Of a DNA stretch of 64,000 bases, positions 21,515 to 32,080 are shown in pieces. Origin of the DNA: Agapetus fuscipes (taxonomy: Eukaryota > Arthropoda > Insecta > Trichoptera > Glossosomatidae); assembly GCA_951799405.1 (NCBI GenBank), contig OX637337.1:16738347-16802346 (forward strand), given 5' to 3'. Numbering within the stretch: position 1 is the first letter of the stretch; the number at the start of each line of letters is the position of its first letter. Under the pieces are notes generated by a model. That model made no database searches. It was not told the DNA's origin and saw only the letters and a list, made by a program, of their open reading frames with translations. The translations under genes and the position numbers were made by a program.

Positions 21515-21880
21515 AGGTGGTTGATCTGCAATGTTGGCGGCTAGTGCTTTTAATTTTTCTTTATTCGATTTAAAGATATTTCATTATTGTTATGAGCTTC
21601 TAATTTCCTAACTCGCGATTCCTACCCTACTGTCCACATATCATTTTTTGTTATTTTCTGTCTTATATAGATTGGTAATGTTGGTATGAGGCTGAACCCC
21701 CATACTTTATAAAATGATTCACTTTTACGATACCACCCCTGTTTAAGGGAGGTTTTCAAAATTTTCAGAGTTTCTGTTCAAACAACATTTGGGTCTTTAT
21801 TTGTAAGTGCAAATACAGCATTTATAAACGCAAACTTACATGTGTCTGCTTGTAAAAGAAAAAAACATATTTTATTATTA
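21515..21880 (+). mobile_element. RTE-like LINE: ORF end plus 3'UTR
   Basis: GGTTGATCTGCAATGTTGGC and the following GGCTAG repeat the last codons (LICNVGG, stop) of the 47.6-kb ORF. A diverged 3'UTR follows with GGTATGAGGCTGAACCCCC. The tail is not preserved. Confidence 0.8.
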
Positions 21881-22065
21881 GTTGCCAAGACGCTTTTATC
21901 ATATAAACGTGTGACTTTTGTCCACCGAAAAAACAAGTTATTTTCAGGACTTGCAGTCCATCTTTAGTTCTTTGCAGATATTATCTTAAACAAGGGAGGC
22001 CCACACCCTGGAGGCTAAAAAGCTAGCACTGCAAAGTGTCGTCATATTATTGCCCCTCGCTATCA

Positions 22066-22262
22066 GATGGGGGTGGCAAAATGGGCGGCAAAAAGGGTGG
22101 CAAAGAGGTGGCAAAATGGGAGACAAGAGAGGCAAAAGGGGAGCAAGAGAGGCAAAAGGGGAGCAAGAGAGGTGGGAAAATGGGCAGAAAGAGAGGTGGC
22201 AAAAGGGGGGGCAGAAAGTGGTGGCAGAAAGTGGTGGGAGAAGAGGTGGTAAACTGGGGTGG
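22066..22262. repeat. Polypurine tract with imperfect tandem units
   Basis: About 195 bp are almost entirely A and G on the plus strand. They are made of degenerate GGCAAAAGGGGAGCAAGAGA-type units (exact for two copies near 22129-22165). All frames stay open on both strands because purine-only codons cannot be stops unless TAA, TAG or TGA arises, so the overlapping ORFs are compositional. Confidence 0.85.
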
Positions 22263-22424
22263 AATTATCTTCTCCTCGACGAGCGACAACGCCTGGGGTC
22301 ACTGAAGACAAGCATGGATATAGAATCAAATATAAATTTTGACAATAAGGTTTTTGCTCAAATAAATCTTCTCTCATAGTTTCATCAACATCACATAACA
22401 TTCATGCTGAAGAAGCCAATTTCA

Positions 22425-22510
22425 GACATGGACGAAATGTCCAAAAGCTCCAGCAAAAAATCCCGGAAAGCAACCTCCAGTATCATCAGTAGGTCGTGTA
22501 ACCTAAACTA
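22425..22510 (+). repeat. AGCTCC repeat copy
   Basis: CAAAAGCTCCAGC, CCCGGAAAGCAACC and GTCGTGTAACCTAAACT match the order of the 19804 and 36930 copies. Confidence 0.55.
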
Positions 22511-22844
22511 CTGTAAATATCTTCCATTGTTTTCTAGGAATATCTTTAATAATAGCATAATTATATTACATAATATAATATAATTAATAATATTGATAAT
22601 AATATGCCACACGATAAATATGCTTCAGGATTTTTGTTGAAGATGTTGCAAGTCCTGCGAAAGTATCAAGGAGAAAAGCAAAACTCATTCCTCCTAATTC
22701 ATAAAAAAGTTTTAATTTTAAACCAGTATAAAGTCAGATTTTCCATACTAATAAGCTGGTTTATCTCTGGTTTTAGGTTCAACCAATCTAATGAATCAAG
22801 TCGATGGGGCACACGATTAGAAATAGCACCTTTCTAGGAAGAAT

Positions 22845-23010
22845 CTTTGAAGGAAAGACGGACAAGAACTTAAAACTACTAGGATTTGAAGCGACTCATG
22901 GGTATCTGCTCTTATTCACAGCTCAAGAGGATGGCAACCAACAGAGAAAATTAATAAAAATAACATTAGGTAACAAGGCACTGCATTTATCAGATATGTC
23001 AATGTATAGG
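22845..23010 (+). pseudogene. LINE ORF end (AAQEDG type)
   Basis: Translation includes LLLFTAQEDGNQQRKLI near 22910-22955. The same phrase occurs at 46800-46950 (AAQEDGNHQRQMA) and in the five-copy array at 38062. It is a fragment of a LINE ORF end ahead of an RTE 3'UTR. Confidence 0.6.
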
Positions 23011-23034
23011 TATATTGTTGTTTATTGATTTTAA

Positions 23035-23312
23035 AAATGTAATTTGTCATGTATGTTCCTTGACTTATAGGTTGTTATGCGGCTGACCACCCATACTGTA
23101 AAAATTGGTTCACTTTGCCAATGTCACCCCTGTTTCAGGGAAGGACGGCAAGAGTTGCAAGGCTTATGTTCATTTGAGATTGGGTTTTTATATTGTAGGT
23201 CCACATGCGGCATGTGTTAGCGCGAAATTATACATGTCTGCTTGTGGGAATGCTTTTGATATAAATCTTAAATGATATATATCTTTGCAGCTTGGATTGG
23301 ATTGGATTGGAT
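23035..23312 (+). mobile_element. RTE-like LINE 3'UTR with (ATTGG)n tail
   Basis: A well-kept 3'UTR from ATGTAATTTGTCATGTATG to TTTGCAGCTTGGATTGG. The tail is (ATTGG)4, whereas close relatives end in (TTAGA)n or (ATTTAG)n. It is nearly identical to the UTR of the 47546-48402 copy. Confidence 0.92.
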
Positions 23313-23369
23313 GGCGATCAGCAGAGACAAATGGCTAGGACGCATGATGCCCTTTCGCCCTTACATATA

Positions 23370-23490
23370 TTACATGACGTGTAAACACAAATTCAGCACC
23401 ATATCTCAAATTAACATAAGCCTTGCAACTCTTGTCAACCATCCCTTCTCCAGAAGTAGTACTGGCAAAGTGAACCAATTTATATAATTT
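23370..23490 (-). mobile_element. LINE 3'UTR fragment
   Basis: The minus strand keeps CATAAGCCTTGCAACTCTTG and GGCAAAGTGAACCAATTTAT. Confidence 0.7.
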
Positions 23491-23767
23491 GAATTGTTTC
23501 AGAAGCTAAAATATACTTCGTGAAAGGATTCCATAGGCGTACCGCGAACGTTTCCACAGATAAGAGTTTCGTCGCCAGTTCGCGGCGTCACATATAAACC
23601 CCTTTGCTATATTACAGTCCATGAGCGTAACTGAGCACCCCCCTATGTGCAATATAAACACCCATACACTAGCGTCAACATAATGGCCTAAAATACGCTA
23701 CTGACTGGTTGGCTGATGATTTACTTTCTGCAAGTAAAGAAGGAACACCATCAGGGAAAAAATGTAA

Positions 23768-24000
23768 ATCTAAGTTGCAAAGATATATAAACGCTTACAA
23801 AGATTAACAAACACAAACAGACACGTGTAAGTTTATGGTTACACATGTCGCATGTGTAGTGTGCACCTTCAAAATAAAGACCGAAACCTAAAATGAATGT
23901 AAGCCCTGTGACTTTTTCTGACCTTTCCTGAAACTGAGGTGACATTTGCAAAGTGAACCAATTTGTAAAGTATCTGTGTTCAGCCTTATAACAGCCTGAT
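23768..24000 (-). mobile_element. LINE 3'UTR copy
   Basis: Nearly complete UTR on the minus strand. It has AAGTTGCAAAGATATATAAA at one end, TACACATGTCGCATGTGT in the centre and GCAAAGTGAACCAATTTG near the other end. Confidence 0.8.
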
Positions 24001-24349
24001 TGACATAATGTATACCACCATGATGAATGAAATGTAGATGATTTCCATTCAGCCTCAATCCTTATAATGAGATACCTCATGAGTTTTTTAAAATTAGATC
24101 AATCTATATACTTCCGTATATAAGCAGTCCAAATCTCAACAGCGTTCTCTGATTTGGACTATATAACGCAGCAAAATACATCCACCATTGCTCTTGGCTC
24201 AGTGAACTGTTTGCACACTCTGATTTTCTAACCCCAGCAGCTGGTAGCACTTGGTTGTCAGCTACGTTATATGGTCAGAGAACTTCAGTCCTATATCAAA
24301 CGCAACTCCCAAATCTCGCATTGATTTAACTGACTTCAATTGCAAAGAA

Positions 24350-24715
24350 GTGAATGTGATTCGTGCTACGAGTTGCCTTTATTTTGACGAGAGGAGGAGT
24401 AATGAGTCATCATCATCTTCTACAGGCAGCGTCTTGGTAATCAGCCATTTGTCTCTGTCTGCTGCCATCCTTGAAGTATAAAATTCTGTGTCGACTTCTT
24501 GTTCGTCTTACCAAGATTTTGTCTTCGACGATGTTGTCAAGAAACGTGAAATGTCTAATCGAGCTTGGCTTTCCTCTTCAAAATATGACTTATGTATAAG
24601 CTTTCTTCTACGTCCCTCTACACCTTTTCGTTGGACTTCTTTTCGACTCATGATGTATTGGACATTTTTCTCCAAATCCACATCTCAAATGCCTCCAGAC
24701 AGTCATTTTTTTAAA
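24350..24715 (-). pseudogene. LINE pol C-terminal region, decayed
   Basis: The minus strand encodes AFEMWIWRKM followed by a broken SNEKV region, matching AFEMCLYRKMLRIS...TNEEV at 51041-51424. Further on come GSRQRQMADYQDA-like residues. Stops and shifts are frequent. Confidence 0.65.
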
Positions 24716-24973
24716 AAAAGAAGAGGAATAAGTAATAATAATTAAATTCTCGATACATTTGTGTAAAGTAAATTCCTGACCCCGGGACATTTCACCAGAT
24801 AACGAGAATAACGCAGCGACAAATTGTGGAGGCGGGTAAAGGAGTGGAAGGGGTAGACCTGGGAGAGGGCTAAGGATCGGGGTAGGGGGTTGTTGAGAGA
24901 ACAACGGCCTCTCAGCCATAACTTCGGCGCCAAACGATCCTACACAGATGTGTAAGGCCGCGGCTCCATGATA

Positions 24974-25548
24974 GAACAGGACAGTGACAAAACATCACAT
25001 AGCATTACATCACATGACAAAACATCACATACCAATAAATCCCAATGACACCACATAGCATGGCAATAAATAGCATACCTTGAACAGAACATACTATAAG
25101 CGGCATACAAAAGAACGCCATGACAAAACAGAAAACATACAAATATTTTTAATCAAGTATTTCAAATCACGCAAAACGAATGTGTGCATTTAATTTGCGA
25201 ATTATGCAGGCTTTCTCTACACCAAGAGTGGCAACGACATAGTACGCATTAATTTTTATAGATGAGATAGCCAGCCCCATGCATACCTATAAGTCAAGAG
25301 CTCATAATAGGCAAAATTAATGTAGCCTATGTGTTGTTTTGTCATGTGATGATTTTTCTTTTGCCTTTTTTGGTATGTTCTGTCGGGGTAATTTGATTTT
25401 TATTATGTGATGTTTTATCACACTGATGTTTTATCATTGTGATGTTTTGTGGTGTGATTGTGGGTATGATGTACGTACTATACTGAGATGTAAAGTCATT
25501 TGATGTAATGTCATGTTTTGTTTTGTCCCTGTGCTGTTATGTCCTGTT
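24974..25548. mobile_element. Foldback element with ACATCACATGACAAA repeats, family F2
   Basis: The left arm (24974-25100) is rich in ACAAAACATCACAT words. The right arm (25335-25548) has the inverted GATGTTTTGT words. The outer ends GAACAGGACAGTGAC and TATGTCCTGTT are inverted repeats. About 230 bp of unrelated sequence lies between. One diverged patch of the same words occurs at 45200-45255. No transposase is seen. Confidence 0.65.
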
Positions 25549-25559
25549 ACAGTAAGGGC

Positions 25560-25796
25560 CCTGTACACTCTGGATGTTGCGTTTACTTGTGTTTTAACCC
25601 TTATTTTATTATTGTAAGGGGGTAGATGATTATCAGACGAGGGGGCTTTGAAAGGGGTGCGACAAGTGCTTTCGTTGGTACACCAGCTTTTTCTTGCTTT
25701 AGATCTTTTGATCTGTAATTCACAAAAAAAAACATTCAACTCTGAAAGATGAAAACCATGAAACGACCAGCTGTCTTCAAGAATAATAATACTAAA
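25560..25796. other. Unassigned stretch
   Basis: Nothing recognised. A 101-codon minus-strand frame at 25434-25739 overlaps the foldback arm and shows no domain. Confidence 0.4.
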
Positions 25797-25807
25797 AATC
25801 TAAATCT

Positions 25808-25915
25808 AAATCTAAGCTGCAAAGATATGTATCATTTGAGATTAAATGCATGAAATTAAATTAAATGCATTAAATGCATTCCCACAAGCAGACATGCATA
25901 ATTACATAGTCATTT
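25808..25915 (-). mobile_element. LINE 3' end with tail
   Basis: The (AGATTT)n tail reads on the minus strand at 25797-25815. It is followed by GCTGCAAAGATATG and a local triplication of AAATGCAT at 25850-25880. Confidence 0.72.
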
Positions 25916-25919
25916 TTTA

Positions 25920-26300
25920 CAGCGCCGTTTAGTGGCACTATCTACTCCAAGGGCTCTTTAATATGTTGGAGCTTCTCTTTAATAAGTGTGTCTTAAGCAA
26001 CTCCTTGAAACTGCCAACACTGGTCTCCGTTGTCCACCTTTTGGGAGGTCTTTCAGCTGAGCTTTGACCTATTGGCGTATCATTAGTTTCGATGTGACCC
26101 GACTACTAACGAAGAAGTCATTTGATGTAAATACTCCAGGTCAGATCTCCTTCTTCTTCTTTCTCGTGATTTAGACCTTTTGATCAGTGATTCATAAACA
26201 ATCACATAAGCTCATGAATCCTGAGACGAGGATGCACAGCTATCTTTCCACCATTTAGGAGGTATTTCAGATGGGCTAAAAATTTCACTGAAGGTACAGT
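25920..26300. other. Unassigned stretch
   Basis: No gene or repeat recognised. Phrases like TTCTTTCTCGTGATTTAGACC and CTTTTGATCTGTAATTCA occur here and at 25690, which hints at a degraded duplication. Confidence 0.4.
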
Positions 26301-26309
26301 CGTTTGCAT

Positions 26310-26545
26310 TTTTTTTTTTAATAAAATAGATTTGTGAAGAGGAATGCCATTCACTAACTTATTTTGCCCGGCCAGTTATCTTCATGCGAAAGCAGATACT
26401 TGTGTGCATGCAATGGCATCTGTTGGACCAGGGTCGTAGTTATGGTCAAATGGACCAGACGTGATTCTAACCAACGTTTATTCTGTTTCAAATACGCAAG
26501 TCGAACATGCGACATGACACCGCTCGGCCAGAACACCGACATATT
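26310..26545 (-). mobile_element. SINE C, near full length
   Basis: The minus strand starts GGTGTTCTGGCCGAGCGG (A-box region) and has GTTGGTTAGAATCACG in the B-box place. It continues through ACCATAACTACGACCCTGG and ends with AGTGAATGGCATTCCTCTTC. This is the longest SINE C copy in the window. The fragment at 38510-38575 matches its 3' end. Confidence 0.68.
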
Positions 26546-26689
26546 TACAAATTACAATTAACTTGAAAATTGATTACACATATATATATTAGACGAACCG
26601 TAGTAGGAGAAATCGTTCAACCTTATGTTCATCCTTAAAAGTTGTGCAGAAAAGGTACTTCCTAAAGACATTGGCTTTAAATTATTATA

Positions 26690-26990
26690 TACAACCTGGA
26701 CTAAGACGTTGATATGGTACGGTCAGAATATTGCATTAGTATGGTCACATCCAGAAAATGGTTCATTAGAGCCTGGAAAACATGGATGCGATAACGGAAC
26801 TAAAAGGAAGCAGGGCAGAGGGAAGATCCAGATTTAGGTGGATGGACAGAGTGGTGGCAGACTGCCGTGCGGTAGGAGTCCATACTGCAGGAGGAAGGTG
26901 TTACTGTGGTTGTTAAAAAAAGCCAAGAGCTGCTCCAGGTTGTTGTATAAATTGATGATGATGATGAGGTAGGAGGAACCCTTAATGTGT
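26690..26990 (+). pseudogene. LINE ORF end with GAT tail
   Basis: Translation gives RGRSRFRWMDRVVADCRAVGV near 26815-26880, typical of the end of RTE-type ORFs, then stops. A (GAT)n tract at 26954-26967 resembles the tail such elements end with. SINE B-like 3' sequence follows at 26980-27025. Confidence 0.7.
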
Positions 26991-27120
26991 GGCTCACATA
27001 AAGACAGCGCTCACCAAATAAATCATCAAAAGAAAAAATAAAATAGATTTTATTCACATGTTCTCAGCAACATTTTACAGATTGCAGCTCGCTCAGCCGT
27101 CCAACGTGTGATTTTTGTGA

Positions 27121-27412
27121 GTATCTAATCTAATCTAATCTAAGCTGCAAAGATATATATCATTTAAGATTTACACTAAATGCATTCCCACAAGCAGATA
27201 TGTATAATTTCGCGCTAACACATGCCGCATGTGGACCTACAATATAAAAACCCGATCTCAAATGAACATAAGCCTTGCAACTCTTGCCGTCCTTCCCTGA
27301 AACAGGGGTGACATTGGCAAAGTGAACCAATTTTTATATCATGGGTGGTCAGCCGCATAACAACCTATAAGTCAAGGAACATACATGACAAATTACATTT
27401 TTTAAATCAAAG
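27121..27412 (-). mobile_element. RTE-like LINE 3'UTR, young copy
   Basis: Almost identical to 1598-1890: (TCTAA)n, then AGCTGCAAAGATATATATCA, and on to AACATACATGACAAATTACA. It lacks the ORF end. Confidence 0.92.
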
Positions 27413-27584
27413 AATGAGTATTTCATCTATAATGACTGTAATTGGTCGTCTATGTCCGTGAGGTATCTACAAATATCAAGTGTGAGGTTACAAAATGATC
27501 TGAATCAATAAAATCGCGCGCCCGGGTGGTCTAACACATTTATAATCTAAGTTACAGAGGTATTCTGATGTGTTTCTCCAAAAT

Positions 27585-27750
27585 ACATTCAAGTTTACTC
27601 AGCCTTCACAAGTTATTAGAATAAGTCTCCTCGGGAGCTGGGAAGCCCTCCCTTCAAGTGTAGTTGTTTGTGTAAGGCCGGCCCCTAACCTAGAAAAATA
27701 AATAGGTTGTACAAGCCACATGTGTCTTCAGCGGGAGAAGTTGCGTACAG
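27585..27750 (+). mobile_element. SINE A 3' body
   Basis: Keeps TTTACTCAGCCTTCACAAG, CGGGAGCTGGGAA, GGCCGGCCCCTAACC and AAATAAATAGGTTG. The head is missing. Confidence 0.7.
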
Positions 27751-27867
27751 ACAATGTGTACAGCTTAGTAATAATTTGGGAAAAATAAGTCTAGGAAAAC
27801 AATCGGATATTCTAAGAAATCTCATATTCTGGTGGTGATTCTTCTAGTCTGTCATAAAGTTATTTTT

Positions 27868-28225
27868 ATCACTAACATTGCAGTTTAACCACCAGTTTTT
27901 TCAGGTTTTACATTCTTCTTTGATTTCATACAGAGTCATACTTTTTTCATGCAAGCTCTCCTTTTATTGTGCCTCTTGGTATCATTTAATTCTCAATGGT
28001 CACAATAAAGATTCATATTAAATGCATGCTAACAATCAGATACGTGTAAGTTTGCTCTTACACATGGCGCATGTGTTTTTAAGAAAAACAAAAAACTCAA
28101 ATTATTTTATAATTATGCCCTGAAATTCTTGCTGCGCTTCGCTAATACAGGGGTGGCATTGGCAAAAGTGGACCAAATTTTTTTATAGTATGGGAGCATC
28201 CTCATACCAATCTATAAGTCAAGGA
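27868..28225 (-). mobile_element. Two adjacent LINE fragments (ORF end, then 3'UTR of another copy)
   Basis: 27868-27990 matches the ORF-end region on the minus strand. 28008-28225 is a 3'UTR on the same strand. Their order is the reverse of that in one element, so they come from separate insertions or a rearrangement. Confidence 0.65.
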
Positions 28226-28255
28226 ACTAAAATAATAATATACATTTATGTTATA

Positions 28256-28395
28256 CACCGGCGCTATGGCCAAGCAAGTCAAGACGCCCATCTCAAAAAG
28301 CGTGATTGAAATACGCAAAAACAACGCTGGTTCGATTCACTTTAGGCCCCTTGACGAAAACATTGACCCTGGTTCAACATAATACGTCCCTGGAT
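28256..28395 (+). mobile_element. SINE C head and body
   Basis: GGCGCTATGGCCAAGCAAG is the A-box region, CTGGTTCGATTCAC is a near-perfect B box, and ACATTGACCCTGGTTCAAC follows as in the other copies. Confidence 0.7.
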
Positions 28396-28619
28396 AATTA
28401 AAAAGAAAAAAAAATATGAATTGATTCTGGTTAGGAAAATATAGGTTGATAAATTACTTATATTCCTAAATTTGTTGAAAAAAAATAAACAAATCTTAAA
28501 AGTTGCCCAAAAAGCTTAAAAGATAAACAGTATTTTTGACAGTCTACGTCTGCTGACGATTTTTAATCTAGTAATCTACTTTTTTTTAAGAAATTCTGGG
28601 CGGGAGAATTTCTAGATTT

Positions 28620-28905
28620 CAGAGCCTCTATGGGTCAATGACACTTGCTGTAGTGCCGCACAGGTGTTGTTTACGAGCTTGGTCATCACTACAATGCGCC
28701 ACTACTCAAGCAAGACCCAGTTACTGTAAGGCTGGATGGACCTTTAGTGACCGGTCTTTGGTAAAGGTTTTATGAATTTTTCAACCCAGCAAAGAGCATA
28801 TTTGAAAATTTAAATGGTATACTTTTTGTCCTCCGCCGGGATTTGAACCCACAATCTTCCATTTACGAGTCCGAAGTGTTGCCACTGGACTACGGACCGG
28901 TCGGA
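28620..28905 (-). mobile_element. SINE B, near full length
   Basis: The minus strand reads CCGGTCCGTAGTCCAGTGGC (A box), GGGTTCAAATCCCGG (B box) and the CTTTACCAAAGACCGGTCAC centre. It then gives the AACTGGGTCTTGCTTGAG and GACCAAGCTCGTAAA end. The best SINE B copy outside the hAT element. Confidence 0.82.
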
Positions 28906-29164
28906 AACCGAAACATACAGTTTCTTTTGAGTCGCTAATTTATTTGATTGCTAAGAATCGGCCAGATATAGAGAAATCCGCAGGCCCGCGCGGTGTATGT
29001 GAGGTGTAATTACTTTATTTGTTACGTGCACAATTCTGTTGCCGCTCTCAGGACGTGAGCGCATTACATGACCGGTCCACCTCATCATTACAATACCAAC
29101 ATAACGCTGTTCAAGTGTAAAATCAACGTATTGTACTTGCCAGAAATGGTGATAGGGACAAATA

Positions 29165-29345
29165 TCTATAATCTAAATTTCAAACATTCTGCATGTGTAG
29201 GTACTAACCAACAAAATAAAATACGCAAATCCCAAGTGCGCATATGTCCTGCAACTCTTGCCACCTTTCCCTAAAACAAGGATGGCGCTGGCAAAAGTGT
29301 ACCATGTTTTTACACTGTGAAAGGTAAGCTTCTCACCAATCGATT
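29165..29345 (-). mobile_element. LINE 3'UTR copy
   Basis: Minus-strand UTR with CTGCAACTCTTGCCACC and CTAAAACAAGGATGG. The inner hairpin pairs are changed on both sides compared with the young copies. Confidence 0.75.
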
Positions 29346-29374
29346 GTAATTTTAAATTTGAGGGTTCTTTTCCG

Positions 29375-29460
29375 CGATCTGTTGCCATGGTCCTTTGGAG
29401 CTGGAGCTTCCGGACGTTTCGCCCATACCTGAGATGGACGTCTTCAGTGTGATGCTGATG
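29375..29460 (-). repeat. AGCTCC repeat copy
   Basis: TCCTTTGGAGCTGGAGCTTC, CCGGACGTTTCGCCC and CGTCTTCAG are present, inverted relative to 36930-37018. Confidence 0.6.
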
Positions 29461-29666
29461 TAATTTCATGTTTATGCAGCTGTTATGTTTAATCTTTAAA
29501 TATGTTAGTAACGCGCAGCATCGAATACTGTAGTCTCTATGTGTATGCAATTACTTTTAAGCTTTGTGCATTGCCTCATATAAGGAATAGAGAGGACAGA
29601 AAATTGAAAGCTGGTGTTGGTGTATTTACTTTTATCCTTTTTATTTACTTGTTCATTCACATACAA

Positions 29667-29962
29667 CCGGTCGATAACGCAGTTGTCAGAGCGCTTGCTT
29701 TCAGTGCCAGAAGGCTACGGTTCAATCCCCATAAAGGGTGCAAAAACTAAATACCGGAAAGTTTTACTAAAAAATTACAACGAATGAGAACCTGCGCCCT
29801 CGAGAGCAGAGAAACCTTCACATCAAGTAAAGTGGTTGAAGTGAGGCCAGTCCTCTTACATGCGAAAATAAATAGGTTCCACCCGGCACATACGATCCGT
29901 TCGAAGACTAAGCGGTAAAAAGTTGCACTATGTAGCTTTGTTGCCTTGCATTTTTTTTTTGC
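29667..29962 (+). mobile_element. SINE A, full length
   Basis: Starts CCGGTCGATAACGCAGTTG (A-box region). A B-box GGTTCAATCCCC lies about 55 bp downstream. The central GAATGAGAACC and GAGGCCAGTCCTC blocks and the ACTATGTAGCTTTGTTGCC end follow. A short T-rich tail closes it near 29962. RNA polymerase III would start near the 5' end; transcription today is unproven. Confidence 0.85.
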
Positions 29963-30084
29963 AAAAGTGTATTTTGATTAATATAATAATTAATGATAAT
30001 TAATAATAATTAAATATTATTAATAATAAATATTTAAGTACATTTATAAGCTTAGGAACAAAGAATAAAAAATAAGATAGAAAA

Positions 30085-30182
30085 ACAACATGAAATATAA
30101 AATATATTCCAATTGCCACATGCGACCCGTTCGGAGAGAACGCGGCAAGAAGATACTCTACACGTGTAGCTTATTTGCGCAG
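30085..30182 (+). mobile_element. SINE A 3' end fragment
   Basis: CCACATGCGACCCGTTCGG, AGAACGCGGCAAGAAG and the ACGTGTAGCTTATTTGCG end are present without the rest. Confidence 0.7.
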
Positions 30183-30411
30183 GTAAGATTTCAATTTGAT
30201 TGTATTGATAAACCTTGGCCTTTAAAATCTCGCTACAGGTAAAAAAAACATGAGATGTTAATTTACTGAAAACATAAATCGGCACGTAGTTTTGCAAAAT
30301 ATAATGATAATTTATTTCATAAAAAAAAAATAACAATTTTCCGTTGCAAAAAATGATGTAAATGTTACTTATGTTTTGTTAGTTGTAATGATAGATCTAA
30401 AATTCACAACA

Positions 30412-30566
30412 GTATCGAGTATAAAGCATTGCGTAAACTCCCCTCGAACACGTAATTAAAAATATATGAAAAATGTATCACTCACTAGGAGTGCCGTCGA
30501 ATATTCCACACATTTTCGATTTACGCGATCGAGGAGAGTTTACAAACTGTTTTATACTCGGAGTAC
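30412..30566. mobile_element. Small MITE, family M2
   Basis: The left end GTATCGAGTATAAAGC mirrors the right end TTTATACTCGGAGTAC. Inside, CTCCCCTCGAACACG mirrors CGCGATCGAGGAGAG. The centre has ATCACTCACTAGGAGTGCCG. Six more members or fragments occur at 35169, 35793, 45470, 49762, 53451 and 53734. Length about 155 bp, no ORF. Confidence 0.8.
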
Positions 30567-30922
30567 ACTACTTCTCTTGGTATAATTTTACTAATGAATG
30601 TGTACAAATATACTGGATAATGCCGGGCTTAACCGTTTTGGGGTCCTATTTTTAATATGGGAACTAAAAATTTGGTCTGAAAATTGATCTTCAAAAGACA
30701 CCATACCATACAGTGCTATTCACATAATATTTGATCCATAGCTGATCTATGGATCACAGATTGTTTTACGGAAAATTCACTGTAATTCCCTATGTGAGAA
30801 TAACACTGATAGTGGCCAAACTGAGGAAAAAGTTTATGAGAGGGTAGGAAATATTTATGTTTTTTTTTATACAAAAATTAACAGGGTAACTCTTTTAAGC
30901 AGCTCGCACATTACTTTTCTTA

Positions 30923-31125
30923 AAGGTTGGCATGAGGCTGACCATCATACCATATGGTTCAGTTTGCCAATGCCACCCCTGTTTCACGGAAGGTTGGTTA
31001 GGGTTGCAGGACTTATATTTGAGGCGTGGGTCTTTATTTTGTAAGCGCTTTTTTGACACGACCTCGCATGTGTCTACATGTGGGAATGCATTTAGTATTA
31101 ATCTTATGTGTTAATATATCTTTGG
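30923..31125 (+). mobile_element. LINE 3'UTR copy
   Basis: GGTTGGCATGAGGCTGACC to ATATATCTTTGGAAC. Moderately diverged; no ORF part. Confidence 0.75.
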
Positions 31126-31149
31126 AACTTCAATTAGAGATCAGATTAG

Positions 31150-31830
31150 TTTAAAATTATTTTTTGTTAATAAGGGTAACAAACAATTAAACAGAATAGA
31201 AAATCAGACCTAGAATAAATCACTGCCGTTTCAAATTATACATAATCATTTTTGGAGTATATGAATCTTTAAGAGCCCTGATAAAACAGGGCCCTTTCGC
31301 AAACAAATTCACCCGCAATTAAATCCTCCATTACATTTAAGCCGTAACTCACAATCACAATTTTTGATACAAACAAGTACACTGCTGTAAAAAATGTATA
31401 ATCAACATTAAAAAATGTACAAGAGGCCGCCAAAATGAGAGGTCTCATGTCCGTAATTGTCGTGGCCCGGCGTAATTTCTCAGGCCGGAAGTAAAAGTGA
31501 AAAGCAAAGTGGCGTAATGCTGGGTTTACAGCACCGAAAACAAACGCGCGTATCTAACGAATAAATACACCGTCATTTGGGTAAATACTGGAGGAAGGCA
31601 GATGGCTCAAAATGATTGTATGGTGAAAAATTAATATGAGGTTTTGTTATTATTTTTAATGTAACGGATCTAAGTTAAACAAAAACTTTTTGCCGTTTTA
31701 TCCTCCGTTGGGCATTGGAAGTCATTTATTTTTACAGGTGGGATGGGAAACTTTATGCTAATAAATTTATTGCAAGTGAAAAAAAATGCATGGATGACTA
31801 AAGTATTCGAAAAGGATTGTTGTTTGTTTT
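31150..31830. other. Unassigned stretch
   Basis: AT-rich with a less AT-rich patch at 31440-31570. No coding or repeat assignment. Confidence 0.4.
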
Positions 31831-31837
31831 TATTCAT

Positions 31838-32080
31838 TGGCTTATAGATTGGTAGATACAAGGCTGACTACCCATCTTATACAACTTAGTTCATTTTTTC
31901 CAATGTTTCAGGACAACAAAAGTTGTAGAGTTTATATTTATTCGAGATTTTGGTTTAAATTTTAATTTTACGACTTGCAAATGAAGCATGTGAATTTGCA
32001 TGCGCCTGCATGCAATGGGCATGCATTAAAAATTAATCGTAAATGTTAATATATCTTTGTAACTTATATTATGGATTATT
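31838..32080 (+). mobile_element. LINE 3'UTR copy, diverged
   Basis: GGCTTATAGATTGGTAGA, AGGCTGACTACCCAT and TATCTTTGTAACTTATATTA mark the copy. The palindrome block is altered to GAAGCATGTGAATTTGCATG. Confidence 0.65.

Noticed and set aside
22036..22401. Five overlapping ORFs on both strands
   Set aside because: Purine-only sequence seldom makes stop codons, so open frames are expected. The predicted proteins are Lys/Gly/Arg- or Pro/Leu/Ser-rich with no domain.
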